Position numbers and translations under genes: made by a program. A stretch of DNA of 64,000 nucleotides from Hypomyces perniciosus. Taxonomy: Eukaryota > Ascomycota > Sordariomycetes > Hypocreales > Hypocreaceae. This document shows, piece by piece, positions 33,620 through 44,317 of this stretch. How positions within the stretch are numbered: the first letter of the stretch is position 1; each line of letters opens with the position of its first letter. Under the pieces are notes generated by a model. It saw nothing but the letters and a program-made list of their open reading frames with translations, did not search any database and had not been told where the DNA came from. Location: positions 124,001 to 188,000 of the forward strand of contig SPDT01000004.1 in NCBI GenBank assembly GCA_008477525.1. Reading direction: 5' to 3'.

Positions 33620-34703
33620 ATGACTGACGACTCGCACCCGACGCCTAAGAGGCAGAGAATTGGGGAAAATATTATCGACGACAATGAAACACCGAGAGTA
33701 GGCAGCAGTCTGAGGAAACAGAGATATCAACCTTACCTTCAGAGGGCATCACCAACAACTTCCCTACCATCCCCTCAGAGTCGCAATCAACGCAGTCACA
33801 AGGCTCTGGCAGTTTTTCGCCCTCAAAACGAATTGCCGCCCTGGAGTTAAACCCCGAGGGCATTGAGACGCGAGGGCTATCCCTGACGAATTCGAACTTG
33901 CCACCCGCGCTGTCACAGTTGCTCATGGAGCTCGAGAAATGCAGCAATGGAGTTAGCGTAATATCAAGCAATCTGCAGTTAAAAATCAAGGAACAATCTG
34001 AGGAAGATCCCAACTTTCACATTTTCTTAGACTTCATATGTGCCGCCCCCGCCCGCAGATCGCGACAAACTCGGTTCAACGCCCTCGCTCGATGAAGTTA
34101 CTCACCCGGTCGAAGAGGCTGCAGAATACCAGGCGGCCATGCAGTTCGATGATGGTCCATCATCCTCTCTTATACATTGCCATCTACGGCCAACCAAGGT
34201 AGAATCAACTAGTCGGGTTCGCGCCTTGCACGACCGCAAAGATACCTTCCTACAAGCTCACAAGCCAAGATGGGTGACTTTTGCATCTATCTCATGCCAG
34301 AAGTGGAAGACATTGCTGTTGATGCGACCAAGAGACTCCGTCGAGTGCTGCCCTGCAATGTCATTAACCACACCTAATTTCTCGCCCTCCGCAACCGGCC
34401 CATCACCATCAGCATCGAGACCAAGAAAAGAGGTGGGGCACAGCCAGCAACGGCGGAGTTACAGCTAGGAACATGGCACGCTGCGCAGTGGAGATTTCTG
34501 GAGGATCTCATCGCCCGGTCCAGTGGCTCATTCGACGGACTGCCAAAAAAACCGTATTATGGCTGGAAAAGGGATTTGGGTCCACAACTAGCCCTTTGGG
34601 TGTGTATAAGACCGTATGGGGCGTGCAGTGTCTGGCTCAGTGGGCTAAGGAAGTGTATTGGCCGTGGTTTAGGAAGAATGCTTTGGGTATTACGGAAGGA
34701 TGA
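33620..34703 (+). pseudogene. PD-(D/E)XK nuclease-like protein, frameshifted
   Basis: Pieces of one protein lie in all three plus frames. MTDDSHPTPKRQRIGE starts at 33620. SNLPPALSQLLMELEKCSNG lies near 33890. STPSLDEVTHPVEEAAEYQ follows near 34090. KMGDFCIYLMPEVED and PITISIETKKRGG at about 34395-34437 give the D...ExK catalytic-type motif. GTWHAAQWRFLEDLIA follows, and the end near 34580-34680 reads STTSPLGVYKTVW and KEVYWPWF. The order matches the fungal PD-(D/E)XK nuclease-like family, whose cellular role is unknown. Several frameshifts without intron signals indicate decay. Confidence 0.68.
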
Positions 34704-35020
34704 AACTTGGGCTTCTTTGTTTTGAGAATACCAAAATATCGGCGGCCGCTTATGCAAGATGGCGGAATGAGTTAGGGACTACCTGTTGGTGTGGACCTGT
34801 GAGGACCTTCGGTAACCAACTAATAGGTACACCAACGGGTAGAAATGAATAGTGAAACGCTACTTATGATATCCTGGGATCCTATAGAGAATGCAGGAAG
34901 TATGGCGAATAATATTTATCCCTATTTTAGACCTAAGTCTTGTCATATTTTCAGTAATGGCATTACTAATCACTAGCTAAGTAATTATATAGATTAGTAA
35001 GTGGTGAAGATGTTATCAAA
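34704..35020. other. Intergenic, no feature seen
   Basis: The sequence is AT-leaning with no gene. GTTGGTGT and ACACCAACGGG inverted pieces near 34781-34840 form a weak hairpin only. Confidence 0.3.
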
Positions 35021-35410
35021 CTACCGCGACAGCTGCTCATCAGTCAATCGACGGAAGTCGCTGTGACATGGCAAATGTGGAAAGAACAGGTGAAGGGTGA
35101 AGAAATCGGCGCCTTCAACCCTCGCAAAGATGAAATGTGGAACGTCTTTCAGCCGGGACGGAATCAACCGGGGCCCCACCGCATCTAGAGCCACGCGATC
35201 CAGTGTCAGGTGAAGATCTGTGTCAATGTTCTGACGATACTGAGGGGCCGAATAAAATCGGATCCCATGGATCGCCGCTGCTGGTGAATCCACGAAGCCT
35301 AAGATGCTGTCGACGTCAAACGAAATGACCGGAGGGTGGATTGAAGATGAAAGGAAATGCTGCCTATCAAGCGTGTGGGGGCATGTCATGGGGTATGGTT
35401 TGGGTCGGCT
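35021..35410 (-). pseudogene. Fragment of a conserved fungal hypothetical gene
   Basis: The minus frame reads ISFDVDSILGFVDSPAAAIH, then a variable stretch, KDVPHFIFARVEGAD, FTLHLFFPHL and RRLTDEQLSR before a stop. The arrangement (a FDVDSIxGF start, KDVPHFxFxxVEG in the middle, LTDEQLxxW at the end) matches a long fungal protein family of unknown function that I recall from repeat-rich regions. Here the protein stops right after the LTDEQL motif, where family members continue, and no convincing upstream exon is seen. Confidence 0.45.
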
Positions 35411-35736
35411 GTATAATGGGTTAGTGGGTTAGAGGTGCGGGTTTATCTCCCGCGATTAATTTGCATCTAATCGGCCGGTGGCCATTGCGAACCGGATTGC
35501 CACTCGCACTGCTTCTAGGTTTGGCGTCCATTTATCATTGTCTGACGGCGACTTTCCTCTCAAGTAGAAGGAGGTGTTGCCTCTTTGCGTTTCCGTGCAT
35601 TGGAGCATCTCTGTGTGTATACGTACCTTGTGCAGATAGCTGTATCCAGAGCATGGGCCGTTTCTTGACTTTCAATGTAACAGCCCTAGAGACCAAAAGG
35701 GCACACTTGGAGCATATCTCCATAGCCGCGCTTTGG

Positions 35737-35964
35737 TCCACAAATGGACAATGTACTTTTCGCACCACTCCTTTGCGGCCTAAGTGGACAAATGGATACT
35801 TTTCGTAGTGGGCCTTCCACGACCCCTCTGTCGTCAATAAATGGATAAATGTGTGCTTCTAGGCTCTTGGCGCAAATGACTCTGAAGACAATGTCTGGAA
35901 ATGGATATTGTGTGATTCTTGAGAGTGTAACAACCCCTTCAGGCCAAAAGTCCACAAATGAACG
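35737..35964 (+). repeat. Five quasi-periodic AAATGGA motifs
   Basis: The motif core AAATG occurs at 35742, 35790, 35839, 35899 and 35956, each within a wider degenerate TCCACAAATGGACAA-like match. The spacing of 48-60 bp hints at an old tandem array or a set of protein-binding sites. The units between motifs are too diverged to align confidently. Confidence 0.4.
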
Positions 35965-36189
35965 TCTATTTTTGGGCTTTTAACGTAATTGGCCATAAGG
36001 CTAATACTCCGTAAAAGTCAACGAATAGACAAGGGTATATGACGTCATCGCAATATATTCAGGTGTACTAAACCCTATATGTATGAGGGCATTTGGAATA
36101 TGGTGGTTTGGGGCCATTGAAGACTATGAACTTGCAAAGTAGTGTTACAGAATACAGAAGAATTGACTGGAATAGGAGCAGTACGTACA

Positions 36190-36520
36190 TACAGTACATA
36201 CCTTAAAGAGTATATAAAACAAGGATAAAATTTAGTATATAAAAAGTTACTTTAAAGACTTATATAACCACTATAAGTAGCCTTAATAGCAGTTAATCTT
36301 ATAGAATTATAAGAAAATAATTAAAATAAAGCAAAGAAATAGAAAACTTAAATATCTATAATTTCTAGCTTATAGGGAAAAAAAGTTAAATCAATAAAAC
36401 ATTTAAACTTATAATTAGTTTCTATATAATTTTAATTTCCCTTTTTTGAGATTTTAAGGATTATTATATAGATCATTAATTGCGAGTCTTTAAAAAGCAA
36501 CTATTTGCTAACTGTTAAGA
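36190..36520. other. AT-rich block
   Basis: About 330 bp consist almost only of A and T runs (TATATAA, AAATTTAG and the like), with no ORF. RIP-degraded repeats in ascomycetes commonly end in this state. No recognisable parent repeat remains. Confidence 0.5.
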
Positions 36521-36675
36521 GGGTACGTACCTTACATAAAGCGGGGCTAAGTATACGCTAATGAATAATTCAAGGGTTAAATTGTACAATCACCCCATTA
36601 TGCTGCAATAGCCACTCCCGTGCTGGTCACGTGTTAACGCGGGGCAAGGCGGCGCGTACACCACATCAACAACTC

Positions 36676-36729
36676 TTTCCTAGGACAGTATAATTTCCTA
36701 GAACGGTATAATTTCCCAGGACAGTATAG
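36676..36729 (+). repeat. Three tandem copies of an 18-bp unit
   Basis: Units at 36676-36693, 36694-36711 and 36712-36729 share TTTCCTAGGACAGTATAA, with two or three substitutions each. The copies are exactly 18 bp apart with no gap. Confidence 0.85.
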
Positions 36730-37086
36730 CTTTTGCGGGGCGTTGCGAAAATGGCCGAGAGAGGATCCAACAGGTACTGTATTGAAACCAGTGGCTTAGT
36801 GAGAATATTCTGACCATTAGTAGAACTCAATCGTATGTATGTATAACCTAAGTGTTAGCTGCTGAGCCCTCCATGAGGTCTAGCAAGTAGTTCAGGGCAG
36901 GCCGAGGCTTGCGAGGCGATATGTCTCTTGCGAGACGATGTGTCGGCTGTTGCCTTCTAGGAGGCAACGTGATGGCAGCAGAGCTGCGCAGATTTCGTAG
37001 CCAGCTCTCGAGGAAGGTGAAGCTCTCCGAATTCCTTCCTCTTTATGCGCTGTTAGGGCCCGGTAAGCCCAAGCGGAGAGACAGGC

Positions 37087-37149
37087 CAGTAGGCCTGCAA
37101 AAATTACCCCGCACGTTAACAAGCCATAACAGCTGCTAGCGTGGGAGAA
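37087..37149 (+). repeat. Dispersed direct repeat, copy 1
   Basis: It shares CAGTAGG, CCTGCAAAAAT and TAACAAGCCATAACAGCTGC with 44254-44317 in the same orientation. The second copy abuts the right inverted arm of the REase-kinase cassette. Confidence 0.65.
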
Positions 37150-37833
37150 TTTTACAGGGGAGAGTTATATATGATGTAGATGACAATGAGGACAAGCAGC
37201 TTGATCTAATAGGGACGTGCCAACCTAAGAAGAGCTAGATAAGAGGTCCCATGTTTCCCTCCCAACCCCCCGAATCACAAGCTCCCTGGCCTCATGGCGG
37301 TTTTGGATCCCTTAGATATCCTCGAGTGAGAGCTCCACGTTGGCTATAAACCGAAGAGTTCCGCCTTCACATGAAACCGATTCGAGACGCAGAATCTTCA
37401 AGGTGTTACAGCCCCCCTTGGTTGTATGTAACACAGTTTCTCTTTGGGAAGCAGCAGTCCTGCGCCATTTCCGCAGATCCATACTGTGCGAGGTCTGATA
37501 AAGCTTGCGTTTCTTCCTCTGTGAGTTCTCAGCAGGCGACGTGCTTTGCTGTTAATCGGCCGTAACTTGAGGGTAGTGGTGTTCAGTTTAACTTTAGCGG
37601 GGGTCATCATGGTATGCTCGAGGATAATACAGTCTAAAGGCTTCTGCTCCTCAACGTCAGCGACTTAGTAGGTGAGGAATACCGCCGAGTCTGGGATTCA
37701 CGTTACCTTCTCCGAACACGGCCATAGATGTAGCCGAAGTATAGTTATTAGCCTCGGGTTTGTGGGTTCTCCCCTCACTGCCTGCGGTATGTTGTAAGCA
37801 AACTGTGCGAGAACTAGAAAGAAGCAACTTACA

Positions 37834-38344
37834 TTAAGCAAACACGTCATCCACTGCCTGTAAGGCAGTCTCATCCTCAGCGAGGATTTCTTTCAAGTGG
37901 TCACAAACCTCTGACTGTGCCCCTAATACAGTCAAGATAATATTAGCCTTCAGATTGTAGATAACTTGTATCCCAGTGATGTTTGTAATGAGTGGCTTGG
38001 AGGAGAAGTGACTTACGTTGAGTTGATACCTCTAAGGTAGTATCATCATCGCCCTGTTCAATCTTTGGTCCAATGGCTCGCGTCGAATGTGCCAAGGCAT
38101 GCTTGATATCCTGCGGAACACCTTCATCATCGCCCGGTTCAGTCTTCGATTCGATGACTGGAGTTAGAGGCACTAAGTTGGACTGGAAATGTGGGAGACG
38201 AGGCCGCGAATAGCGCTGTTGGCGATCAATTTGCCCGCCGCGCCAATGTCTTTCTGCGGCCGACATGCGGTTAGTTGCTGAGGAACCATCACTCCAGTAG
38301 TAAGTATGATGCGTAGGTAGAGTAATCGTGTCTATCTTCGGCAT
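37834..38344 (-). CDS. Two-exon 138-aa hypothetical protein
   Basis: Exon 1 is 38344-38017 and exon 2 is 37922-37834. The intron begins GTAAGT and ends TATTAG, and the join keeps the frame (328 + 89 nt = 139 codons with stop). The protein starts MPKIDTITLPTHHTYYW. It contains two acidic look-alike segments, ESKTEPGDDEGVP and PKIEQGDDDTTLEV, and ends LAEDETALQAVDDVFA. It is hydrophilic, with no membrane segment or known domain. ATG 38344 is preferred, but the frame is open upstream to 38416. I do not recognise the family; the good splice signals are the main support. Confidence 0.45.
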
Positions 38345-39884
38345 GGCTGTAAACTTGAGTTCTAGCGACGACGGGATACCAGATCTTGAAAAGGCGATGG
38401 TACGTTGTGAGTTCAAGCGAGTGTGCAGAACGGGGCCGGTTGGATATTGGTAAAGGGAAAAGGGGATAGGTGAAAGTAAAAGGAGAAAAAGTCCGATGTA
38501 TCCAGACGCGGCGGGACGCTGATTTTATATAATTAAAGGAAGACACTGGTGGAAGGTTCCCGCCGCAAGTTGGTCGGCCGTATTCGCCCACGACCTCACA
38601 TATTGCCTACACTCTGCGGTTTAGACCCAACATGCCTACACCTCCTACGACAATTACCCAAGCCTGCTAGACTCCACTACACATAGATGCAGAATAATGA
38701 TTACGCCTTGCCTGCATAGAGTTAAGGGTGTGGCATAGACACCTCGTGATGTGCTCTCTCTAAGCCTTAGTGAGATCTCATTTCTCACTCACGCCCCTCT
38801 CCCTGCATGCCTCGGCGTTCTTCTTCAGCCCCAGCCATTCACGGCCCTAAGGGGCACGTATACCTTGATGAGACGCAAGATGTTGGCCGCATGATTCGTG
38901 TTCATACCGAGGGAGCCGTGTGCTGCTGTAGGTGTTGCTGTAGCAAGTTGGGCATCTGGGGTGGCGACACGTAGTGATAACCGCAGATTAGCAGCTTTTG
39001 CGCGTAACAATGGTATTCCGACAATTGCCATCGTTACCGTCCGTCGTCGCCGCCGCTTTTATGCTACCAGCTTCAGGAACAGATGGGGTATAAGAAGCAG
39101 ATTTCCAATAGCCCCTCCTGCGTAAATCAGTCAGCCCCTGAATTAAGACGGCAACAAACGTGGGTTTGCGGGTGCAAGCAAGCAACTATTCATGGCTCAA
39201 CACCGAAAATTGCCTTAGCTACCTCTTGCTATGGTAGACAATCCCTACCGACTCCCAAAAGAATTGAGTCAGAGCCAGACAGCACCAATCGGGCAAGCAT
39301 TAAGGCGCCCGCCTAACGCAGAGGCAGTTATATTACCTCTACCTTGACAGGCCTAAACCCAAACTTTAGCAGATGACAATCGGGCATACTTAGCATATGG
39401 CTAAAGTCTTCCATAACCTAGGAGCCAGCAAAAATATTAAATTAGCCTTAGCTTGCCGGTATATCTCTCGAAGGAGGCGATCGAATCTTTATAAACGCCT
39501 GTACATGGCGCGCAAAGTGGTGTAAGGGTAGTAGTTTCTCTGGCCATTCTAAAATTTGCATTCTCTTATCGATAGCAGCCTGTGTTTGCACTGAAAATGA
39601 TCATCAGCAACGACCATACATAACTTCTCACAGCCAAGCATCAGAGGGCTTAGCTTTAGAGAACGACATCTGAACCCCCATTAGACCAAAGCTCTTGCCA
39701 CCTTGGTCTTGCCCTGGCCAAGATGTCGATAGATTAGGGCATTAACGCTGAGATTTACCTCTTCTCATTGGCAACGATTTGCGTCAACTTTTAGAACATG
39801 GTATGAGAATATTAGAAACAAAATACCTAACGCTCATCTCTGATTCTTTCGTCAAGTTACTCAGCTTATTAAATTATTTTTGGA
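38345..39884. other. Intergenic, no supported gene
   Basis: ORFs at 38825-39316 on both strands overlap and lack motifs. The segment ends in a G-rich run (about 39880-39895) at the left cassette arm. Confidence 0.35.
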
Positions 39885-40146
39885 GAGGGGGGGAGGAACT
39901 AAAAAGATAGACCACTTGCTCCACACCAGCCTAGCGACAGTGTTGCTTCGTGATAGCCCCGTATAAACAGTCCTATAATACGGTCAAATACACCAAACAT
40001 GTCAAATACCAGCAAATACTGAAATCTTTCACGATCAGGGCATCAAGCACTTAAATAGAAGGACCAGATTTGCTCGGGTTGCCTAAAGAACATCACTAGT
40101 TAGCATACCCTTATCCGCCTCGACCATATCCTACAGGACAAGCGTC
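39885..40146 (+). repeat. Left inverted arm of the REase-kinase cassette
   Basis: This ~262-bp segment is an inverted copy, roughly 85% identical by eye, of 43992-44253. Shared blocks include CACTTGCTCCACACCA, CTAGCGACAGTGTT, ACCAAACATGTCAAATACCA, CATACCCTTATCCGCCTCGA and ATCCTACAGGACAAGCGTC. Confidence 0.85.
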
Positions 40147-41648
40147 TTCATTGGATTCTCTTCCAGCCATTTTATTATAGAAGCAGAACGCCGCGCGTTC
40201 TGTTTCACCTCACGTCAGATCACAGATTCCCTTACATACACATTTTTGCTTATTCCAACAACTAGACCGACGTTATCCGACAGGAACACGTGAAATTCAT
40301 GTGATCCGGATACGTTGCGACGAGACACATAGGACTTGACTACAAATAGCAGCCGTCAACCAGAGCTGTGCACAATTCTTTCTGCTCCTCTATTTGTGGT
40401 GCGTGAAGTGGTGGACGGAATTGCTGTCGACCGGTGACACAACTCTTTATTTGTAAGAATCGGTTGCATATATACATAATATAGGCCAATTGAATCGCGT
40501 CATACGCATACACCGTACATATCGGTGTGCGATAATATGGAGCTAGCGGAATTGGACAAGAATAGAACAGGAAAGGCTTGATCTGCCCGCAGGCCAATCA
40601 CGCTCGTCCTTGGCTCTGGCAGCGCGTTTCAGATCGGATCACAGGAACATTAGCCATTGGATTGGTCAGGCCTTCGGGTCTACATACCGACTTGATGAAA
40701 TTGAATAAATGATACATACATACATAAATGCCAAAGATCCTCTCAGTGTAGACTTGTCCACTTCGCTCCAAAAGTCCAAACACGGATGTTGTCCATTTAT
40801 CGACTTTTAGCCGCTGGGATTTTGTCCTTTGCACAAAACAGGCAAATGAAAATCCGACAGTCAATAATGGGCATTGTCTGTTTATGAACCATAGGCCTTT
40901 GATGGTTGTTTCCCCTAAAAGGAAAACAATATCCTGCGGTCGGAGGATGGCTAGTGGCTGCCGCTTTCTCGTCATACCCTAGATACAAATTGCGATTTGC
41001 GCTTCGTCTTAGTGTCAATTCAGGAGTACATACATAGTGAGTCGCTCGCTCCGGATACATATCTCTGCGCCAGTCCCGGCGGCTCCACAGGCTTTTCCTA
41101 CCCTTCTTTCGGCACTTGATATATACTGACGTGCCCCAGCTCGACGTCATACATATTCGTTCTCAAAGATAAGCAAGCCGTTTTTATCCTAGAGAGACAT
41201 ACGCTGGTATGCATGTATGTACATGTGTAGTATGTACATCCCTCTCGATGTTGGAAGCTTAGCCATCGTCAATAATAAGTTAACCTTCTGTACATTGCAG
41301 CTCCTTGGCTTGTGCTAGAAATTCAGTTTGCTTCGAAGCTACCTGGCGAAATTGATCAAGATGGGGCAGTCCCACCTTTACTAAATGGCACTCTTTTTTG
41401 TGTTTCCTTCCTGTCAATTTGATTTCCTATATATATAATCCGGCCATTCCAGTAGGCCATCTCAATTATTTGTGGCTATTTCGGTACGAAGATATAAGCA
41501 CGTGCGCGCTGAGTGGGGCGTTAGTCGTAAACACTGAAAACCAAAATGTAGGCTTTCTGCTCTCTTTGGACAATTCCAGAAGAGCTTCGCCCTTACAAAG
41601 CCCGAAGCAACCATTTTCGGACTTATTGCACTGAGTGAACAATCTAGA
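40147..41648. other. 5' flank of the REase-kinase gene inside the cassette
   Basis: Overlapping minus-strand ORFs (40340-41150) show no domain. Microsatellite-like TACATACATACAT and GTATGTACATG tracts occur near 40712 and 41211-41237. The promoter must lie just upstream of 41649. Confidence 0.35.
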
Positions 41649-43919
41649 ATGGACGATATTGAAGAGCTACGACGCTTACTCCGGGAGGAGCAACAGAAGC
41701 GCAAGGAAGAGCAACAGAAGCGCGAGGAAGAGCAACAAAGGCGCGAGGAAGCGGAGCGTCGTACCTTAGAGGAGCAGCGCCGACGCAAACAGGCTGAAGA
41801 ACTGTCCATTCGATCGCAGCTTCAGACCCTTCCCCAATACATCGAAGCTTGCCACTCGATCGACATTGCTATTGAAGTGGTGACAGAACGCAGTTTGACT
41901 ACGCAAGGCGCCGCGACCGATCCGACCGGCCGACCATACCCTAAACGAATCATTCCTTGGGAGGAGTTTCCGACCTTGCAAGAAGAGACCTGGGACCAGC
42001 TCTCGATCAGCCCCTCTTTTTCATCCCAACGCCTGTTCCCATCTCTTCATCAACTGCAATATGTCAAATCCTCGCTCCATCCAGTCAGTAGTGAAGATGG
42101 GTTGCGATATGTTGAAAGGGACGCCGTCGAAAATGCGGTTGAGCGGCTAGTGAAGGAGGCATTCGACGATCCATTAGTACGAAATGGTGTCGGCCTCGAA
42201 GGAACGATAACATTCGAAAGCCATACGAATCTTGGGAATCCCACCAACTCAATTTCTGAGTCCATAGAGAACACAAGTCTCAGCGAACGTGATACTCCTT
42301 CCACGGCTTTGGCCTCAGCTCCCAAGACGCCAGCTCGTAAGAAACGTCGCAAGGCAAGGGGAAAGGGGAACCGGGCGGACCAATTCTGCATATACAAGAC
42401 TTCAGGAGGCCGAAGTGTTGCGACACTCGCTATCGAGTACAAGGCGCCGCATAAGCTAACCGTTGATGAGGTCGTCAAAGGGCTTGAAGCAGAAATTCAG
42501 CCGGAACGCGATGTAATCAACCAGAAAGGCGAGGGCTTCGCCTTCAATGCTAGGTGGCTCTGTGCCGCTGTTGTTACCCAGCTCTTCTCCTACATGATTG
42601 GCAAGGGCATTCAATACGGTTACGTGTGCACAGGGCAAACCTTCATTTTCCTGTATATTCCCGACGATCCCTCCACTGTGTATTTCTCAGTATGTGTGCC
42701 GAAACTAGACGTACAGGCCGACGACGAGACAAGACTCCATCGCACGGCTGTTGCACAGGTCTTTGCTTTTATCCTCCGAGCTCTCAGGGCGAGAACACCG
42801 CCTGAGTCATGGCACGACGAGGCCGAAAGGCTTGATACTTGGGCTGTGGAGGTTGATGATATCTTGCGCACCATCTCTCCAAAGGATCGCAAACCCAAAT
42901 CACCAAAGAATCCCCCCTATAAGGCCCAGCGCTGGAAAGGATTCAAACGCTCACCAATTCGAACCCGTTCCAGATGCAAGCTACCAGACGATACCCATCC
43001 AGCGTCGACGGATGAGGACGAGGGTCCCCCTTCCCCTACCGCTCGTTTAGCTCGCCCCTTTCGCCAGGTCAAGGAAACGGCGCCATCGACAGGGAGGAGT
43101 TCCAGTCGTGGTGCTGGTGCGGAACAGAGCCGGCATCAGGGGACCACGTCAACTATACAAAGCCGGCCATTCTGCACGCAAGAATGCCTTTTGGGTTTGG
43201 CACATGGTGGATCATTAGACAAGAACTGCCCGAATGCAAATTATCACGGAAAGAGGCACATCAGCCGACTTAAGTTTCTCCAGCTACTCCGTGCCCAGCT
43301 TGCCACGGATCGAGGCCACGATGCAGATTGCACGCCACTCCATTTGACTGGTTCACGAGGGTCGCTTTTCAAGCTGCGGCTATCGTCCCATGGCTACACG
43401 CTAGTTGCAAAGGGCGTGGAGGGCATGGACCGTGCCCTTCTCCAGCACGAAAATGGAATATACAACCAACTCCAGGCAATCCAGGGGAAGTACGTTCCCG
43501 TATGTCTCGGTAGCATAGACTTGGTCTTGCCTTACTACTATGACTGCGGCGTATATACCCATTTCATGCTTCTGAGCTGGGCCGGGAAACCTCTGTTTGA
43601 TTGTTTCGAACAAACTACCAAGGCGAGTCTTATCAAGGGAGCTGTCGAGGCCTTAGAGCAACTTCATAAATTTCGGGTCCTGCATCACGACGCCGAGACG
43701 CGTAACATGCTATATGACACGGATACTGGCAACATTATGATTGTGGATTTCGAACGGGCCGAGTTCCGCGGCCGCCAACCTCTAGGCTGTATCAGCTCAA
43801 ATGACCAAGGCCGGAAGAGGAAGCGCAAGATACCACAGAAGCGTGGAAATGACTTTGCGAGAGAGCTGCAGTTTGCTAAGTATTTGATGGAAAAGGCGAT
43901 CGGCCCAGCGTATAAATGA
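41649..43919 (+). CDS. PD-(D/E)XK-like / protein kinase-like fusion protein
   Basis: ATG 41649 opens an uninterrupted 756-aa frame. Residues about 1-55 are a charged coiled coil (repeated EEQQKRKEEQQKR type). At about 242-265 the sequence DQFCIYK...TLAIEYKAPHKL fits a restriction-endonuclease-like core (D, then ExK). A Ser/Pro/Arg-rich linker follows at about 415-510. The C-terminal ~220 residues are kinase-like: VAK at about 590 for the ATP lysine, LHHDAETRN at about 677 for the catalytic H-x-D....N loop, and IVDFERA at about 698 for the metal Asp. The key residues are present, so activity is possible. Coupled REase and kinase modules are known from Crinkler-type and related eukaryotic effector or self/non-self systems. 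The gene lies between long inverted arms and shows no lesion. Confidence 0.78.
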   Translation: MDDIEELRRLLREEQQKRKEEQQKREEEQQRREEAERRTLEEQRRRKQAEELSIRSQLQTLPQYIEACHSIDIAIEVVTERSLTTQGAATDPTGRPYPKRIIPWEEFPTLQEETWDQLSISPSFSSQRLFPSLHQLQYVKSSLHPVSSEDGLRYVERDAVENAVERLVKEAFDDPLVRNGVGLEGTITFESHTNLGNPTNSISESIENTSLSERDTPSTALASAPKTPARKKRRKARGKGNRADQFCIYKTSGGRSVATLAIEYKAPHKLTVDEVVKGLEAEIQPERDVINQKGEGFAFNARWLCAAVVTQLFSYMIGKGIQYGYVCTGQTFIFLYIPDDPSTVYFSVCVPKLDVQADDETRLHRTAVAQVFAFILRALRARTPPESWHDEAERLDTWAVEVDDILRTISPKDRKPKSPKNPPYKAQRWKGFKRSPIRTRSRCKLPDDTHPASTDEDEGPPSPTARLARPFRQVKETAPSTGRSSSRGAGAEQSRHQGTTSTIQSRPFCTQECLLGLAHGGSLDKNCPNANYHGKRHISRLKFLQLLRAQLATDRGHDADCTPLHLTGSRGSLFKLRLSSHGYTLVAKGVEGMDRALLQHENGIYNQLQAIQGKYVPVCLGSIDLVLPYYYDCGVYTHFMLLSWAGKPLFDCFEQTTKASLIKGAVEALEQLHKFRVLHHDAETRNMLYDTDTGNIMIVDFERAEFRGRQPLGCISSNDQGRKRKRKIPQKRGNDFARELQFAKYLMEKAIGPAYK

Positions 43920-43991
43920 TCCTCTTGCCCAGCCGTGTCTTCTTTCAGGTTCCGAGCTTCCGCAGCGAGTGCTCCTCCAAGGCCGCCCGCG

Positions 43992-44253
43992 GACGCTTGT
44001 CCTGTAGGATATAGTCGAGGCGGATAAGGGTATGCCAGCCAGCGGTGTTCTTTAAGCAACCAGAGAAAATCCGGTCCTTCTATTTGAGTGCTTGATGCCC
44101 TAATCGTGAAAGATTTGAGTGTTTGTTGGTATTTGACATGTTTGGTGTGTTTGACCGTATCATAGGCCTGTTCATACGAGGCTATCACGAAGTAACACTG
44201 TCGCTAGGTTGGTGTGGAGCAAGTGATCTGTTTTTAGTTTCTTCCCCCTCACC
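43992..44253 (-). repeat. Right inverted arm of the REase-kinase cassette
   Basis: This is the inverted partner of 39885-40146. A minus-strand frame in this copy reads EGPDFLWLLKEHRWLAYPYP and is open, whereas the left copy is interrupted. The arms may therefore once have been part of a coding sequence. Confidence 0.85.
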
Positions 44254-44317
44254 CAGTAGGTCCTGCAAAAATACGCCGCTCCTCTAACAAGCCATAACAG
44301 CTGCTAGCGCGGGAGAA
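44254..44317 (+). repeat. Dispersed direct repeat, copy 2
   Basis: It directly follows the right inverted arm and matches 37087-37149 in the same orientation. It may mark the outer end of a larger unit. Confidence 0.6.

Larger units (their letters stand above)
35411..37833. other. Gene-poor, AT-rich stretch
   Basis: No gene is supported. Contents are a set of quasi-periodic AAATGGA motifs (35737-35964), a strongly AT-rich block (about 36190-36520), an 18-bp triple tandem repeat (36676-36729), and a 63-bp segment (37087-37149) repeated at 44254-44317. Confidence 0.5.

Noticed and set aside
40340..41150. Three overlapping minus-strand ORFs inside the cassette
   Set aside because: No motifs, no splice logic and inconsistent frames. 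They are likely non-coding 5' sequence of the REase-kinase gene.
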